The position numbers and the translations under genes are program-made. From Sulfuricurvum sp. (GTDB lineage Bacteria > Campylobacterota > Campylobacteria > Campylobacterales > Sulfurimonadaceae): a stretch of 35,266 nt of DNA. The notes under the pieces are model-generated. The model did not search any database. It saw only the letters and a program-made list of their open reading frames with translations, and had not been told where the DNA came from. Shown in pieces: positions 14,627 through 23,115 of this stretch; position 1 is the first letter of the stretch, and every line of letters begins with the position of its first letter. The stretch lies in NCBI GenBank assembly GCA_024762585.1, contig JANTHE010000007.1, positions 1 to 35,266 of the forward strand. The letters run 5' to 3'.

Positions 14627-16484
14627 GTGCTATTCTTACGTAACTATTTTCTTGTTTTTCTGACAACCTGCCTGATCATCGCTATCACCAAATTTATCTT
14701 TGTCGCTTTTTATTTCGAGCAGTATGAAGTCTACTCTCCCGATATCCTTTTGTATGCAATCGCCTGGGGATACCGTTTCGATTTCGCACTCGCGGGTATT
14801 GTCAGTCTGTTTGTAACACTGTTTGACTTTTCCGCAAAACTATTGCGCTACACATTTGTACTCTCTCTCATGGCTGTTATCGTGCTTCAGCTCTCCGATA
14901 TCCTCTATTTCGAAGATGCCTCGCGACACATAGGATACGAATTAAAGGATATTCTTGTGGATACTTCAGGGTTGTTCATGACTGCCCTGAGCCAGAACAC
15001 TCTTTTTACTGTGGTCTCAATGGCACTCCTGCCATTACTATTCTGGCTGCTTTATCATTTCGTGCGGCGAACACTCCACCCTGTCCCCCTTAATCACACC
15101 TATCTGCCCAAAAAAGTGCTATTGATTGCACTAAGCATTTTTTTCGTACGCGGGATGTTCGCACACATTCCCCTGAATCCGTGGCAATCGAGCCAGATCG
15201 GCGACAACCGTTTGGCCGCAGTTTCGTTAAACGGAAGTTACAATGCACTCTTCTCTTTGTTTACAGCAAGCGGCGATATCAAGATGCCCGCTCTGCCTTC
15301 GGTGACCGACACAGAAATATCCAATACAATGGCGTCACTGTATGATGATAACAATGCAACCTACGAATTGACACCCAAACGTCAAAATATTATCCTCTTT
15401 TTTCTCGAAAGCTGGAGCGGTTCTTTATTACAACCCTACGGTGCTCCCGTGCAAAGCACACCATTTTTCGACACTGTTTTACAGCAATCACTACATCCGA
15501 TTGCCGCAATCGCCAATGGCCACAGGACTACAGAAGGGATGTTTGCTGCACTCGTCTCATTTCAGAATCCGCTTGAAAAAACAGTTGCAAAAACCCGTCT
15601 TCAGGATTTTGAATACCACTCATTAATCGATATTCTAAACGCGAATGGTTACAGCAGTGCTTTTTTTCAGGGTACGGCCAAAGAGACCAGCGGTACAGGC
15701 TCACTGGCTCAAAAGCTTGGATTTAAAAAGAGCTACGGAAAAGAAGATGTGACGACAAGACGCTATGAAACAAACTATTGGGGCATTCATGATCAGGATC
15801 TCTATACATTCGCGTTCAATAAGCTCAAACACCTTAAAGAACCATTCGTTCTCGGCATTAACGGCGCTACGACCCATGATGACAAGATCCCGTCGAGCGT
15901 CAAAAAAAATAGCTTTTGTCGACGATGAAAAACAGAACAACCGTCTTAATGCTTTGCATTTTTCGGATGCAGCCCTTCGTGAATTCGTCTCCGATGTCAA
16001 AGCGAAATTCCCAAATACCCTTTTTGTTTTTTTTGCTGACCACTGCGGTGGCGGGCAAGCAGGCAATTTCAACAATTTTTTGATTCCACTTGCCTTCTAC
16101 GGCAGCGGAATACAACCGCACACCGTAGACCATTTTGCTTCACAGCGAGATATTGCCCCTACCGTACTCGATCTCGTGCTGGGAGACTATAAAAAACTCG
16201 CACCCGATTTCTCGGGAAAATCACTCGCAAGGGATACGCACTTTTTTGCCGATTACTTTCGCAACGGTGTCTTTGGTTGGATTGAAAACAAGAGATTAAT
16301 CGAATATACTCCGGCAGCAGATGCCACTGCCTGCTTCGATGTCTCTTCGCCACTGCCTGTACCTGTGACATGTACCGCGCCGGAGAAAAGATACAAAGAG
16401 CATGCTCTTTCATTTGGGAATATCAGTCAAAAGCTTCTTTTTCAGGGGAAAACAGGAAATTTTCATCAATACCGTTTCCACTAA
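14627..16484 (+). pseudogene. LTA synthase-family (sulfatase-fold) membrane transferase, frameshifted at an A8 tract
   Basis: Two frames join into one protein of about 618 residues. The first (14627-15928) has about five membrane helices in residues 5-180, then the periplasmic alkaline-phosphatase-fold domain: ILFFLESWSGS (metal ligand E261) and NGHRTTEG with the expected nucleophile Thr (T301 or T302). It ends early in KKNSFCRR-stop. The second frame carries the rest of the domain, KKIAFVDDEK onward, including FVFFADHCGGG, the Asp-His metal site. The switch is in eight adenines at 15902-15909: with seven the frames would be continuous. Family members move phosphoglycerol or phosphoethanolamine onto glycans or lipids outside the inner membrane. 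It may be a true pseudogene, a phase-variable 'off' state, rescued by polymerase slippage, or a sequencing error. The GTG start lacks a good ribosome binding site. Confidence 0.83.
15902..15909 (+). repeat. A8 homopolymer at the frameshift site
   Basis: Eight adenines lie exactly where the reading frame must shift by one base. A seven-adenine version reads GTC AAA AAA ATA GCT and stays in frame. Homopolymers of this kind are prone to replication and transcription slippage. Confidence 0.85.
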
Positions 16485-16486
16485 GC

Positions 16487-16492
16487 TATAAT
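16487..16492 (+). promoter_or_regulatory. -10 box of a probable leaderless transcript
   Basis: AGCTATAAT, then seven bases without any purine-rich ribosome binding site, then the ATG at 16500. The predicted transcription start coincides with the A of the start codon. The box begins two bases after the stop codon of the previous gene. Confidence 0.6.
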
Positions 16493-16499
16493 ACCCCCA

Positions 16500-17762
16500 A
16501 TGAAACCGCCGTTTGCATGGGATGCCTACTCCGACCAGCCATACCAACTCAAAGACCGTACTTTTAAAAAACAGCTGCGCACTGCACAACGCACCTCTTT
16601 GCTAAAAACAGCCCTTTTCGGACTCTTCTGGTTGCCGCTCGGTGTACTTTCCATGCCGTTTCTTCGGCAAAAAAACGTTGAGACGGACCATTTTTTCGGA
16701 CTGCTCGTCGACCCGCTCCGCGAACCCGACAAAACACGTGATGTCATCGAATCGCTCGGCGTCCAGGAACTGCTCATACGCATCAAAATGTGGGAGACTG
16801 AATCCCTGGACGCCGTCACGGATTTTCTGCGCAAACTCGAGGGACGCTCTTTTCTCTTCGTGCTGATGCAGGACCGCGAACTCGTCGAGAACGAAACCTT
16901 GCGGAAGGTATCGTTTTCACGAATCTTCGCCGCACTCACACCCTTTGGTGCCCGCTTTCAAATCGGTACCACCCCCAACCGCCTCAAGTGGGGGTTTGCG
17001 AGCATAGACGAATACCTTGACTTTTTCAAAACTGCGCTGCGGCTTCGCGATGCAAACTATCCGCAGCTAAAGCTGATCGGCCCAGGTGTGATCGATTTCG
17101 AATATCCCTACACCGCCCACGCACTGTTCAACCTCAAAGGGGTCCGGTTCGACGCGCTCGCCGCCCTGCTCTACGTGGATCGCCGGGGTGCGCCGGAGAA
17201 CTCCCAGGCAGGATGCGACCTGCCCTGCAAGATCAATCTGCTTTCTTCACTGTCCATGCTGAGTCCCCGCGCCAAAGGTGATCTATACCTGACCGAGACC
17301 AACTGGCCGCTGACGGGTACGGCACCCTACGCCCCCACCAGCGAAAAGGAGTGCGTGGACGAAGAGGCCCATGCCAGCTATCTCGTGCGCTACTACCTGC
17401 TCGCTCTTGCAACGCAGCAGGTCCGCACCGTCTACTGGCACCAGCTGGCCGCGCCCGGCTACGGCCTTGTCGATACGCGAAAGGGGTGGCGCGAACGCCC
17501 TGCCTACCACGCTTTTAAAACGATTATCCATATGCTGAATAGCGCCCGATACGTCGCCCTTTCCCAAAAACGCGACCGTTTTGAAATGCTGCTGGAAAAG
17601 CCCGATGGACTGCTGCGGATTTTCTGGCGAAACGGCGGAAGCGAAACGCAGCACTTTGCACAGTCTCAACAGTTTACCGACAGGGACGGAAACACATTTA
17701 TAACTGATACCCTAGTCATTTCGGACGCACCGGTTTACCTGCATGAAAAGGAACAATCATGA
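16500..17762 (+). CDS. Membrane-anchored glycosidase-like (TIM-barrel) protein of the LOS locus
   Basis: 420 residues. A single hydrophobic segment at about residues 33-54 (LLKTALFGLFWLPLGVLSMPFL) probably anchors it in the inner membrane. The remainder looks like a glycoside-hydrolase clan-A barrel: a strand with FQIGTTPNRLKWG (154-166) where many barrels have an xNEPN acid/base, DLYLTETNWPLTG with E266 at the expected nucleophile position, and VRTVYWHQL near the end. In the first motif a threonine (T158) replaces the glutamate, so classical hydrolysis is doubtful. It overlaps waaF by four bases and is co-translated with it. I do not recognise a named family; it may trim, bind or remodel LOS or its lipid-linked precursor. 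The ATG has no ribosome binding site and may be leaderless. Confidence 0.7.
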   Translation: MKPPFAWDAYSDQPYQLKDRTFKKQLRTAQRTSLLKTALFGLFWLPLGVLSMPFLRQKNVETDHFFGLLVDPLREPDKTRDVIESLGVQELLIRIKMWETESLDAVTDFLRKLEGRSFLFVLMQDRELVENETLRKVSFSRIFAALTPFGARFQIGTTPNRLKWGFASIDEYLDFFKTALRLRDANYPQLKLIGPGVIDFEYPYTAHALFNLKGVRFDALAALLYVDRRGAPENSQAGCDLPCKINLLSSLSMLSPRAKGDLYLTETNWPLTGTAPYAPTSEKECVDEEAHASYLVRYYLLALATQQVRTVYWHQLAAPGYGLVDTRKGWRERPAYHAFKTIIHMLNSARYVALSQKRDRFEMLLEKPDGLLRIFWRNGGSETQHFAQSQQFTDRDGNTFITDTLVISDAPVYLHEKEQS

Positions 17763-18757
17763 AAGTGCTGATCCTCCTGCCCAACTGGTTGGGTGACGCC
17801 GTGATGGCGACCGCAGCGATCGAATCGCTGTGCGAGCACTATCCTCAGGCACGGTTGACGCTGGTGGGTTCGTTCGTCTCCGTCGAAGCGCTGAAACATC
17901 ACCCCATGTGCGTAGATACTTATGTGGACAGAACAAAACAGGGCGGAAACAGGCTGCTCAACACCTACCGGTTCGCCAAGACGATCGGCCCGCACGACGC
18001 GGCCATCAGTTTCCGAAACCAGCCGCACGCCTCGCTGCTGCTCATGTGGACAGGCTCGCCAAAAACCGTCGCCCGAAAAAGCTGGCATGCCTCGCTGCTG
18101 CTCAGCGACGCGGTACCGCTCTCACACGACGAACATTTGGTCCGGCAATACGAACGTCTGGCAGACCGCCTGACGGGGAGCACGATGCAGCCGGGACCGC
18201 TGCGGCTTTTTATTCCGCCCAAAACCTACGAACGCCCGACGCTTGGTATCAATCCCGGCGCGACTTACGGCTCGGCCAAGCGGTGGTATCCTGAAAAGTT
18301 CGCCGCCGTCGCTGCGCACTTTTCAACGCGCTTCGACATCGTTATTTTCGGAGGGCCGGGTGAAACGGAAATGGCCGACGCCATAGAAAACGACCTAAAA
18401 GAAAAAGGCGTAAAAAACTATCAAAACCTGGCGGGAAAAACAACAATTGAGGAGCTCTGCGCCGCTATCGGCGGTCTGTCGATCTTTATCACCAACGACA
18501 GCGGTCCAATGCATGTCGCCGCAGCCTACCGCATTCCGACCGTCGCCGTCTTCGGGCCGACACGCCACAAGGAGACGTGCCAGTGGAAAAACCCGAAAAG
18601 CGCGATTGTCCGGCACGACATGGAGTGTGCGCCGTGTATGAAACGTGAATGCCCACTGAAACATCATGAATGCATGAAATCGATCGAAGCACATGAAGTC
18701 ATCGAAGCAGTCGAACATTTAATTCTGCCTCCCCGGAGAGAGAATTTTGAACAATAG
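17759..18757 (+). CDS. waaF: ADP-heptose:LPS heptosyltransferase II
   Basis: 332 residues. The start MKVLILLPNWLGDAVMATAA is the WaaF form of the GT9 N-terminus; LGINPGATYGSAKRWYPEKFA is the WaaF signature linker; FITNDSGPMHVAAAYRIPTVAVFGPT binds ADP-heptose, and the C-terminal CAPCMKRECPLKHHECM is the typical cysteine-rich tail. The enzyme adds the second heptose to the inner core, in the cytoplasm, before MsbA export. It begins within the last codons of the glycosidase-like gene, with AAGGAA six bases upstream. ADP-heptose is presumably supplied by HldE/HldD encoded 1.3-3.8 kb downstream on the other strand. Confidence 0.93.
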   Translation: MKVLILLPNWLGDAVMATAAIESLCEHYPQARLTLVGSFVSVEALKHHPMCVDTYVDRTKQGGNRLLNTYRFAKTIGPHDAAISFRNQPHASLLLMWTGSPKTVARKSWHASLLLSDAVPLSHDEHLVRQYERLADRLTGSTMQPGPLRLFIPPKTYERPTLGINPGATYGSAKRWYPEKFAAVAAHFSTRFDIVIFGGPGETEMADAIENDLKEKGVKNYQNLAGKTTIEELCAAIGGLSIFITNDSGPMHVAAAYRIPTVAVFGPTRHKETCQWKNPKSAIVRHDMECAPCMKRECPLKHHECMKSIEAHEVIEAVEHLILPPRRENFEQ

Positions 18758-18849
18758 CGACGCACTCGGATATGCGACTGAATACATTTATTTGTTTTTT
18801 TAGATCATATAGAGTACAGTCTTGTAATACATTTACAGAGGAGACCGGG

Positions 18850-19434
18850 ATGAAAACAGTAATCAGTACTCTACTGGCAGCGATGCTTTCAACCACCCTT
18901 TTTTCGGATGAAATTGAGGAGCAGATCAAAGTGGGGTTGGAATCCTATCAGTCCGGTGACAGCAAAACTGCCATTGAGGACCTTAATTACGCCATCGCAA
19001 AACTCCAAGAAAAAGTAAATGCCGAGAATGCAAAGCTTCTCCCCGAACCCCTAGAAGGATGGAGCGCAGAGGCAGTAAGTAACGGCAGTGGCGCCATGAC
19101 GATACTTGGCGGCGGGACACAGATGTCGCGGTCCTACACGCACGGCGCGGAACGTGTCAAAATTTCCATTATGTCCGGCCCGATGATCGGTGCTACGCTG
19201 GGTATGATCAACAATCCCATGCTGCTCGGCAACAATCCCGATACGACTGCGTACCGATACAAACGCTACAAGGGCATGAAAAAAATCAATGGAAACTCCA
19301 CAGAAGTTATGCTCTCCGTTTCCGGACAGATCATGGTTCAGATTGAGGCAAATGGGGTAAAAAACGCAATGAAAGTAATCGAAAACTACTTACACGAGAT
19401 TGACTTTGCCAAGCTCAAAGAGGCGTTGCTGTAA
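18850..19434 (+). CDS. Exported protein of unknown function with a TPR-like N-terminus
   Basis: 194 residues from the ATG at 18850, which has AGAGGAGA just upstream; the frame is open back to 18772 but that part has no start context. Residues 1-19 (MKTVISTLLAAMLSTTLFS) are a signal peptide. Next comes one helix-turn-helix resembling a tetratricopeptide unit (GLESYQSGDSKTAIEDLNYA), a LLPEPLEGWSAEA turn, a Gly-rich GGGTQMSRSY stretch and several beta-like strands ending MVQIEANGVKNAMKVIE. Similar periplasmic proteins occur in other Proteobacteria as conserved hypotheticals, as far as I recall. It lies between waaF and the convergent yfaZ-like gene and seems to be a single-gene unit. Function unknown. 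Confidence 0.7.
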   Translation: MKTVISTLLAAMLSTTLFSDEIEEQIKVGLESYQSGDSKTAIEDLNYAIAKLQEKVNAENAKLLPEPLEGWSAEAVSNGSGAMTILGGGTQMSRSYTHGAERVKISIMSGPMIGATLGMINNPMLLGNNPDTTAYRYKRYKGMKKINGNSTEVMLSVSGQIMVQIEANGVKNAMKVIENYLHEIDFAKLKEALL

Positions 19435-19502
19435 TCTAGAATCCCCACTTTGCTTCTTCTGCATCTGGAAGATATGCGAACAGGCATCAGTGCTGCATTC
19501 TA

Positions 19503-20105
19503 TTAAAAACGAAACTTCACCCCGACAAACCACGCTTCATTAAAAATGATGTCCCCATGATCGGTGTCAAAGTCGGTGTCGATCTTGCGATAGCCTCCTG
19601 TCAGCGAAGCGAAATCAATAATCTGAATATCGAGTGAGAGGTCGTATTCGAAATAGTTCTTCGCATCGTTCCATGACAGCACCTGCGGCGCATAATAAAG
19701 CTGTGCACCGACAATAAACGGTACAGGAAGACCCAATGGCAGATCGTACGCCACATGCACCCCCAGCGGCAAGGCATAATAATCATAATCAGTGATCGAG
19801 GTGTGCACAAACTTCGCTCCAAGACCGAGTTTTAACGCACGATGACCAGAAATCCGCTGCTGTACGAAAAAGTGTGCGTCGTACAACTCGTGATCTTTAT
19901 CGAGATCGCGGTCGTTATGCTGGTGCGAACCGTGCAGATAGCGCCCCCCGAAAAAGAAAAGATCAGGATCGATAGCGGGATTAAACTGCCCCATGTCCAG
20001 ATTCAGTTGTGCATCCAGATCGTAGTTGTTTAGATTGAGCTCCACTTCATGCATCGCCAGCAGCGTTCCTGCCAGTACCCATAATAAAACCAGCTTTTTC
20101 AGCAT
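19503..20105 (-). CDS. YfaZ-like outer-membrane beta-barrel protein
   Basis: 200 residues. A signal peptide (MLKKLVLLWVLAGTLLA) is followed by alternating strands rich in Tyr/Asp/Gly (FFGGRYLHGSHQ, LGLGAKFVHTSI, LPLGVHVAYDLPLGLP, FIVGAQLYYAPQVL, ASLTGGYRKID) and a C-terminal phenylalanine in WFVGVKFRF, the signal for outer-membrane insertion. Length and repeat pattern fit the YfaZ family. The ATG sits seven bases inside the end of hldE, with GAAGGAAG as ribosome binding site, so it is the last gene of the hldD-hldE operon. Function unknown; being tied to heptose genes may be only positional. Confidence 0.75.
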   Translation of the reverse strand: MLKKLVLLWVLAGTLLAMHEVELNLNNYDLDAQLNLDMGQFNPAIDPDLFFFGGRYLHGSHQHNDRDLDKDHELYDAHFFVQQRISGHRALKLGLGAKFVHTSITDYDYYALPLGVHVAYDLPLGLPVPFIVGAQLYYAPQVLSWNDAKNYFEYDLSLDIQIIDFASLTGGYRKIDTDFDTDHGDIIFNEAWFVGVKFRF

Positions 20106-21535
20106 GTGCTTCCTTCTTGTATTTTGGCAATGGTCGAAGTGGTACTTTTTCCTTCCACAAAATCAACCAGTTGAAGTTCTCCGGAAAACTCGCTTCCGAC
20201 GACCTTCTTGCCGGCGTAATCCCCGCCTTTGACCAGTACGTCCGGACGCAGCATCTTAATCAGTTCATGCGGAGTATCATCGCTGAATTTCACGACATAA
20301 TCCACCGATTCCAATGCCGCCAGAATATAGGCGCGGTCATCTTCGCTGTTGACCGGGCGTGACGGCCCTTTGAGCGCGCGCACCGAAGCATCGGAGTTCA
20401 GACCGACGATGAGGATATCCCCGAAACTCTTGGCCACCTGCAGGTACTTGACATGCCCGACATGCAAAATATCAAAACAGCCGTTGGTAAATACGATTCG
20501 CTTGCCACCTCCACGACAGCGATTCACAATACGCCCGATCTCCTTAAAGCTTTTGATATGCGCATCAGAGCTGCTTTGGTGCAGCATTGCTTCATACTCC
20601 TCGATCTCGTCAAGCGTCACCGTCGCGGAGCCGATCTTGCCCACGACAACGCCTGCCGCAAGGTTTGCAAAACGCGCCGCATCATCAATGGAGCGTCCTG
20701 AGCTGAGCGCAAAGGCGATGGAAGCAATCACAGTGTCGCCTGCACCCGTGACGTCGTAGACCTCCTGCGCCACTGTCGGGAAACGCCTGAGACCATCGTC
20801 GTAGATACCGATACCGTCTTCGGAGAGCGTGATCATGGAGCGGTCAAGCTCGCATTCGTTTTTCAGCCACAGCAATGCCGCTTCCAGGCTTGTATCGTCG
20901 GTAATCTCGATGCCCGTCGCCTCGATGGCCTCCTTCTTGTTCGGTGTCAGCAGGTGTGCACCGCGGTATTTCGAGTACTCTTTTCCTTTAGGGTCGACCA
21001 GAACTTTTTTTCCGTTGTTGCGCGCAAGTGTGATGATGCCCTGCGCCAATTCCGTCGTCAGCACACCTTTTCCGTAGTCGGAGAGAATGATGATGTCATA
21101 GAGGAACAGGTCTTTTTTGACCGCGGCGAGAATCTTTTGCTCAGACGCCTCGGTGATCGCATCTTTGGACTCCCTGTCGTAGCGCAGGATCTGCTGGTTT
21201 GAAGCGACGACACGGCTCTTTTTGCTCGTCTTGCGTCCCGCTTGCGTCACCAAGCCTTCAGTCTTGACCCCGATGCTTTTGAGCATCAGGGTCAACTCTT
21301 TTCCGTTGGCATCGTCCCCAATGGCGGCAGCGACGCTGACGGTAGCACCGAGGGCGATCAGGTTATTGACAACGTTGCCTGCACCGCCAAGCACCGTTGT
21401 TTCATTGGAAACATCCACGACCTGTACCGGGGCTTCCGGCGAAATTCGCTCAGCATTGCCCCAAAGGTAGTGGTCGATCATCAGATCTCCAACGACAAGA
21501 ATGTTAGGTCGGCAGTTTTTAAGCTGAGGGATCAT
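20099..21535 (-). CDS. hldE: Bifunctional heptose-7-phosphate kinase / heptose-1-phosphate adenylyltransferase
   Basis: 478 residues, the full length for HldE (RfaE). The N-terminal part (1-about 310) is a PfkB/ribokinase-fold kinase: NILVVGDLMIDHYLWG and GGAGNVVNNL at the start, and DVTGAGDTV at 261-269 with catalytic D267. The C-terminal part is a nucleotidyltransferase with NGCFDILHVGH at 351-361 (HxGH motif). Together they make ADP-D-glycero-beta-D-manno-heptose from heptose-7-phosphate with a phosphatase (GmhB) acting between. GmhA and GmhB are not in the window. The start overlaps hldD by four bases (ATGA). Confidence 0.96.
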   Translation of the reverse strand: MIPQLKNCRPNILVVGDLMIDHYLWGNAERISPEAPVQVVDVSNETTVLGGAGNVVNNLIALGATVSVAAAIGDDANGKELTLMLKSIGVKTEGLVTQAGRKTSKKSRVVASNQQILRYDRESKDAITEASEQKILAAVKKDLFLYDIIILSDYGKGVLTTELAQGIITLARNNGKKVLVDPKGKEYSKYRGAHLLTPNKKEAIEATGIEITDDTSLEAALLWLKNECELDRSMITLSEDGIGIYDDGLRRFPTVAQEVYDVTGAGDTVIASIAFALSSGRSIDDAARFANLAAGVVVGKIGSATVTLDEIEEYEAMLHQSSSDAHIKSFKEIGRIVNRCRGGGKRIVFTNGCFDILHVGHVKYLQVAKSFGDILIVGLNSDASVRALKGPSRPVNSEDDRAYILAALESVDYVVKFSDDTPHELIKMLRPDVLVKGGDYAGKKVVGSEFSGELQLVDFVEGKSTTSTIAKIQEGSTC

Positions 21536-22539
21536 TCAACCTCTTCTTCAAACAGGCGTTTGATCTCAGGAAGGTATGCTTTAATGCCCTCTTCAAGCTC
21601 GAATCGGGATTTATAGCCCAGCCCGCGCATGGTTGAGCCGATATCGGCTTCGGTATGAAACTGGTAGCGCCCGACGAACGGATTGGGAATATACTCACAC
21701 GGCGTGTGGATAGCGAGCTGATCTTGCAGAATATCGACAATGGACTGGAACGAACGTGCCTTGCCCGTGCCGACATTGTAGATACCGTTCTCTTTGGGAT
21801 GCATCGCCAGAATATTTGCCTGGACGACATCTTCTATATAAATAAAGTCACGCAGAATTTCGTCTGAACCCTCGAACAGCTTCGGATTCTTACCGGATAA
21901 AATCTGATGGCCGAACTGCACCACCATCGATGATGTTTTATTTTTAAAATATTCGCGAGGGCCATACACATTAAAGTAGCGCAGACCGACAATACCGATC
22001 TTCTCTTTTTGTATATAGTCTCGGCTGAGATGGTCCATCATCAGCTTGGAAAAACCATAGACATTCTGTGGTGCTTCGCGTCCTACCGTCTGCGGTGAAG
22101 GCGCGTTGCCGTACGTCGCACCCGACGAGGCGTAGATCATGTTCGCACCCTGCCGCACCGCCATGTCCAGCAGATCCTTATAGGCATTCAGATTGGTTCG
22201 GATCATCAGGTCCTGCTCGAGCGCCGTCGTATCGGAGATGGCCGCTTCATGGAAGATGTAATCAAAATCATAGTCGCGCTCCAGCTTGGCCAGCAGCGCT
22301 TTGTCGTTGATGTCGCCGCTGATCACTTCGCCGCTGAACCCGATCAGGTTCTTGAAGTGGCCAAAACTCTTGAGATTTCCGTTGCTCAGCGTCTCACCGC
22401 TGCGGAAACTGTCGAGCACGACCACATGCGCATCGGGATGATTCTCCTGAAAATAAAAGGCAAGATTTGCACCTATAAACCCGGCTCCTCCGGTGATCAG
22501 AATCGTTTTGCCTTTAAGATCGTCATCGATATAACGCAT
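21532..22539 (-). CDS. hldD: ADP-L-glycero-D-manno-heptose 6-epimerase
   Basis: 335 residues, extended short-chain dehydrogenase. GGAGFIG (17-23) binds NAD(P); IYASSGATYGN and YGFSK (Y161, K165) form the active site; RYFNVYGPREYFKNKTSSM is typical of HldD (RfaD). It flips C6'' of ADP-heptose, the last step before WaaC/WaaF. The ATG has AAGGAGA upstream. It is the first gene of a three-gene minus-strand operon with hldE and the yfaZ-like gene. Confidence 0.96.
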   Translation of the reverse strand: MRYIDDDLKGKTILITGGAGFIGANLAFYFQENHPDAHVVVLDSFRSGETLSNGNLKSFGHFKNLIGFSGEVISGDINDKALLAKLERDYDFDYIFHEAAISDTTALEQDLMIRTNLNAYKDLLDMAVRQGANMIYASSGATYGNAPSPQTVGREAPQNVYGFSKLMMDHLSRDYIQKEKIGIVGLRYFNVYGPREYFKNKTSSMVVQFGHQILSGKNPKLFEGSDEILRDFIYIEDVVQANILAMHPKENGIYNVGTGKARSFQSIVDILQDQLAIHTPCEYIPNPFVGRYQFHTEADIGSTMRGLGYKSRFELEEGIKAYLPEIKRLFEEEVE

Positions 22540-22663
22540 ACACTCTCCTTGACTCTATAGTGAATATGAGATTTTATCATCATAAACGTAACACCCTGAT
22601 AAGCCAATGGGAACTTAAGCCACCATTATGGCAATTATTATGAAGGTTTAAGATAGCGGCTAC

Positions 22664-22669
22664 TATAAT
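22664..22669 (+). promoter_or_regulatory. Candidate -10 box for the cytochrome c gene
   Basis: ACTATAAT ends at 22669, giving a leader of about 26 bases with TGGAG (22692-22696) six bases before the ATG. No clear -35 box. Confidence 0.6.
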
Positions 22670-22702
22670 TACTCCGAAATCTAACTTTTAATGGAGAAAA
22701 CG

Positions 22703-22999
22703 ATGAAAAAAATCGCTCTTACTCTGCTTGTTGCAAGCGTTTCACTGATGGCGGCTGACGGTGCAGCTCTTTACAAAAAATGTGCGGCTTGCCACGGTGC
22801 AAAAGCTGAGAAAAAAGCCCTTGGCAAATCAGAAGTTATCGATACGTGGGATGCGGCAAAAATCGAAGAGGCGCTCAATGGCTACAAAGCCGGCACTCGT
22901 AATGTTCACGGCATGGGCGCGCTGATGAAAGGTCAGGTTGCATCTTACTCCGAAGCAGACATCAAAGCTGTTTCTGCTTATATCGCAGGCCTGAAGTAA
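22703..22999 (+). CDS. Small c-type cytochrome (c553-like)
   Basis: 98 residues from the ATG at 22703; an ATG at 22691 is in frame but lies within the ribosome binding site TGGAG that serves 22703. A signal peptide (about 1-18, cleaved near LMAADG) sends it to the periplasm. CAACH at 27-31 binds one heme covalently; M71 or M75 in HGMGALMKG is the likely axial methionine. Size and spacing fit the class I c553/c6 type that carries electrons to terminal oxidases or other reductases in Campylobacterota. It has its own promoter and a strong terminator, so it is a single-gene unit. Confidence 0.92.
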   Translation: MKKIALTLLVASVSLMAADGAALYKKCAACHGAKAEKKALGKSEVIDTWDAAKIEEALNGYKAGTRNVHGMGALMKGQVASYSEADIKAVSAYIAGLK

Positions 23000-23011
23000 T
23001 ATCGGCCACCT

Positions 23012-23050
23012 GCTTCGCTTCGGCGAAGTCTTCTCACTATTTAATTTTTA
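23012..23050 (+). terminator. Rho-independent terminator of the cytochrome c gene
   Basis: CTTCGC (23013-23018), loop TTCG, GCGAAG (23023-23028) make a perfect 6-pair stem with a stable UUCG tetraloop, extended by one G-U pair, followed by a T-rich stretch. It lies 13 bases past the stop codon. Confidence 0.75.
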
Positions 23051-23115
23051 ACACAAATTAATTTCTCTTCCTATACAATCTGACCATATCTCATCTGTTA
23101 TTGGAACCTATAATT

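Noticed and set aside
16027-16034. T8 tract in the second half of the LTA-synthase-like gene as another frameshift
   Set aside because: The reading frame runs through it intact.
23109-23114. TATAAT just before the pglB ATG as its promoter
   Set aside because: It ends one base before the ATG at 23116, so a transcript from it would lack the start codon; an upstream TACAAT (23074-23079) is more plausible.
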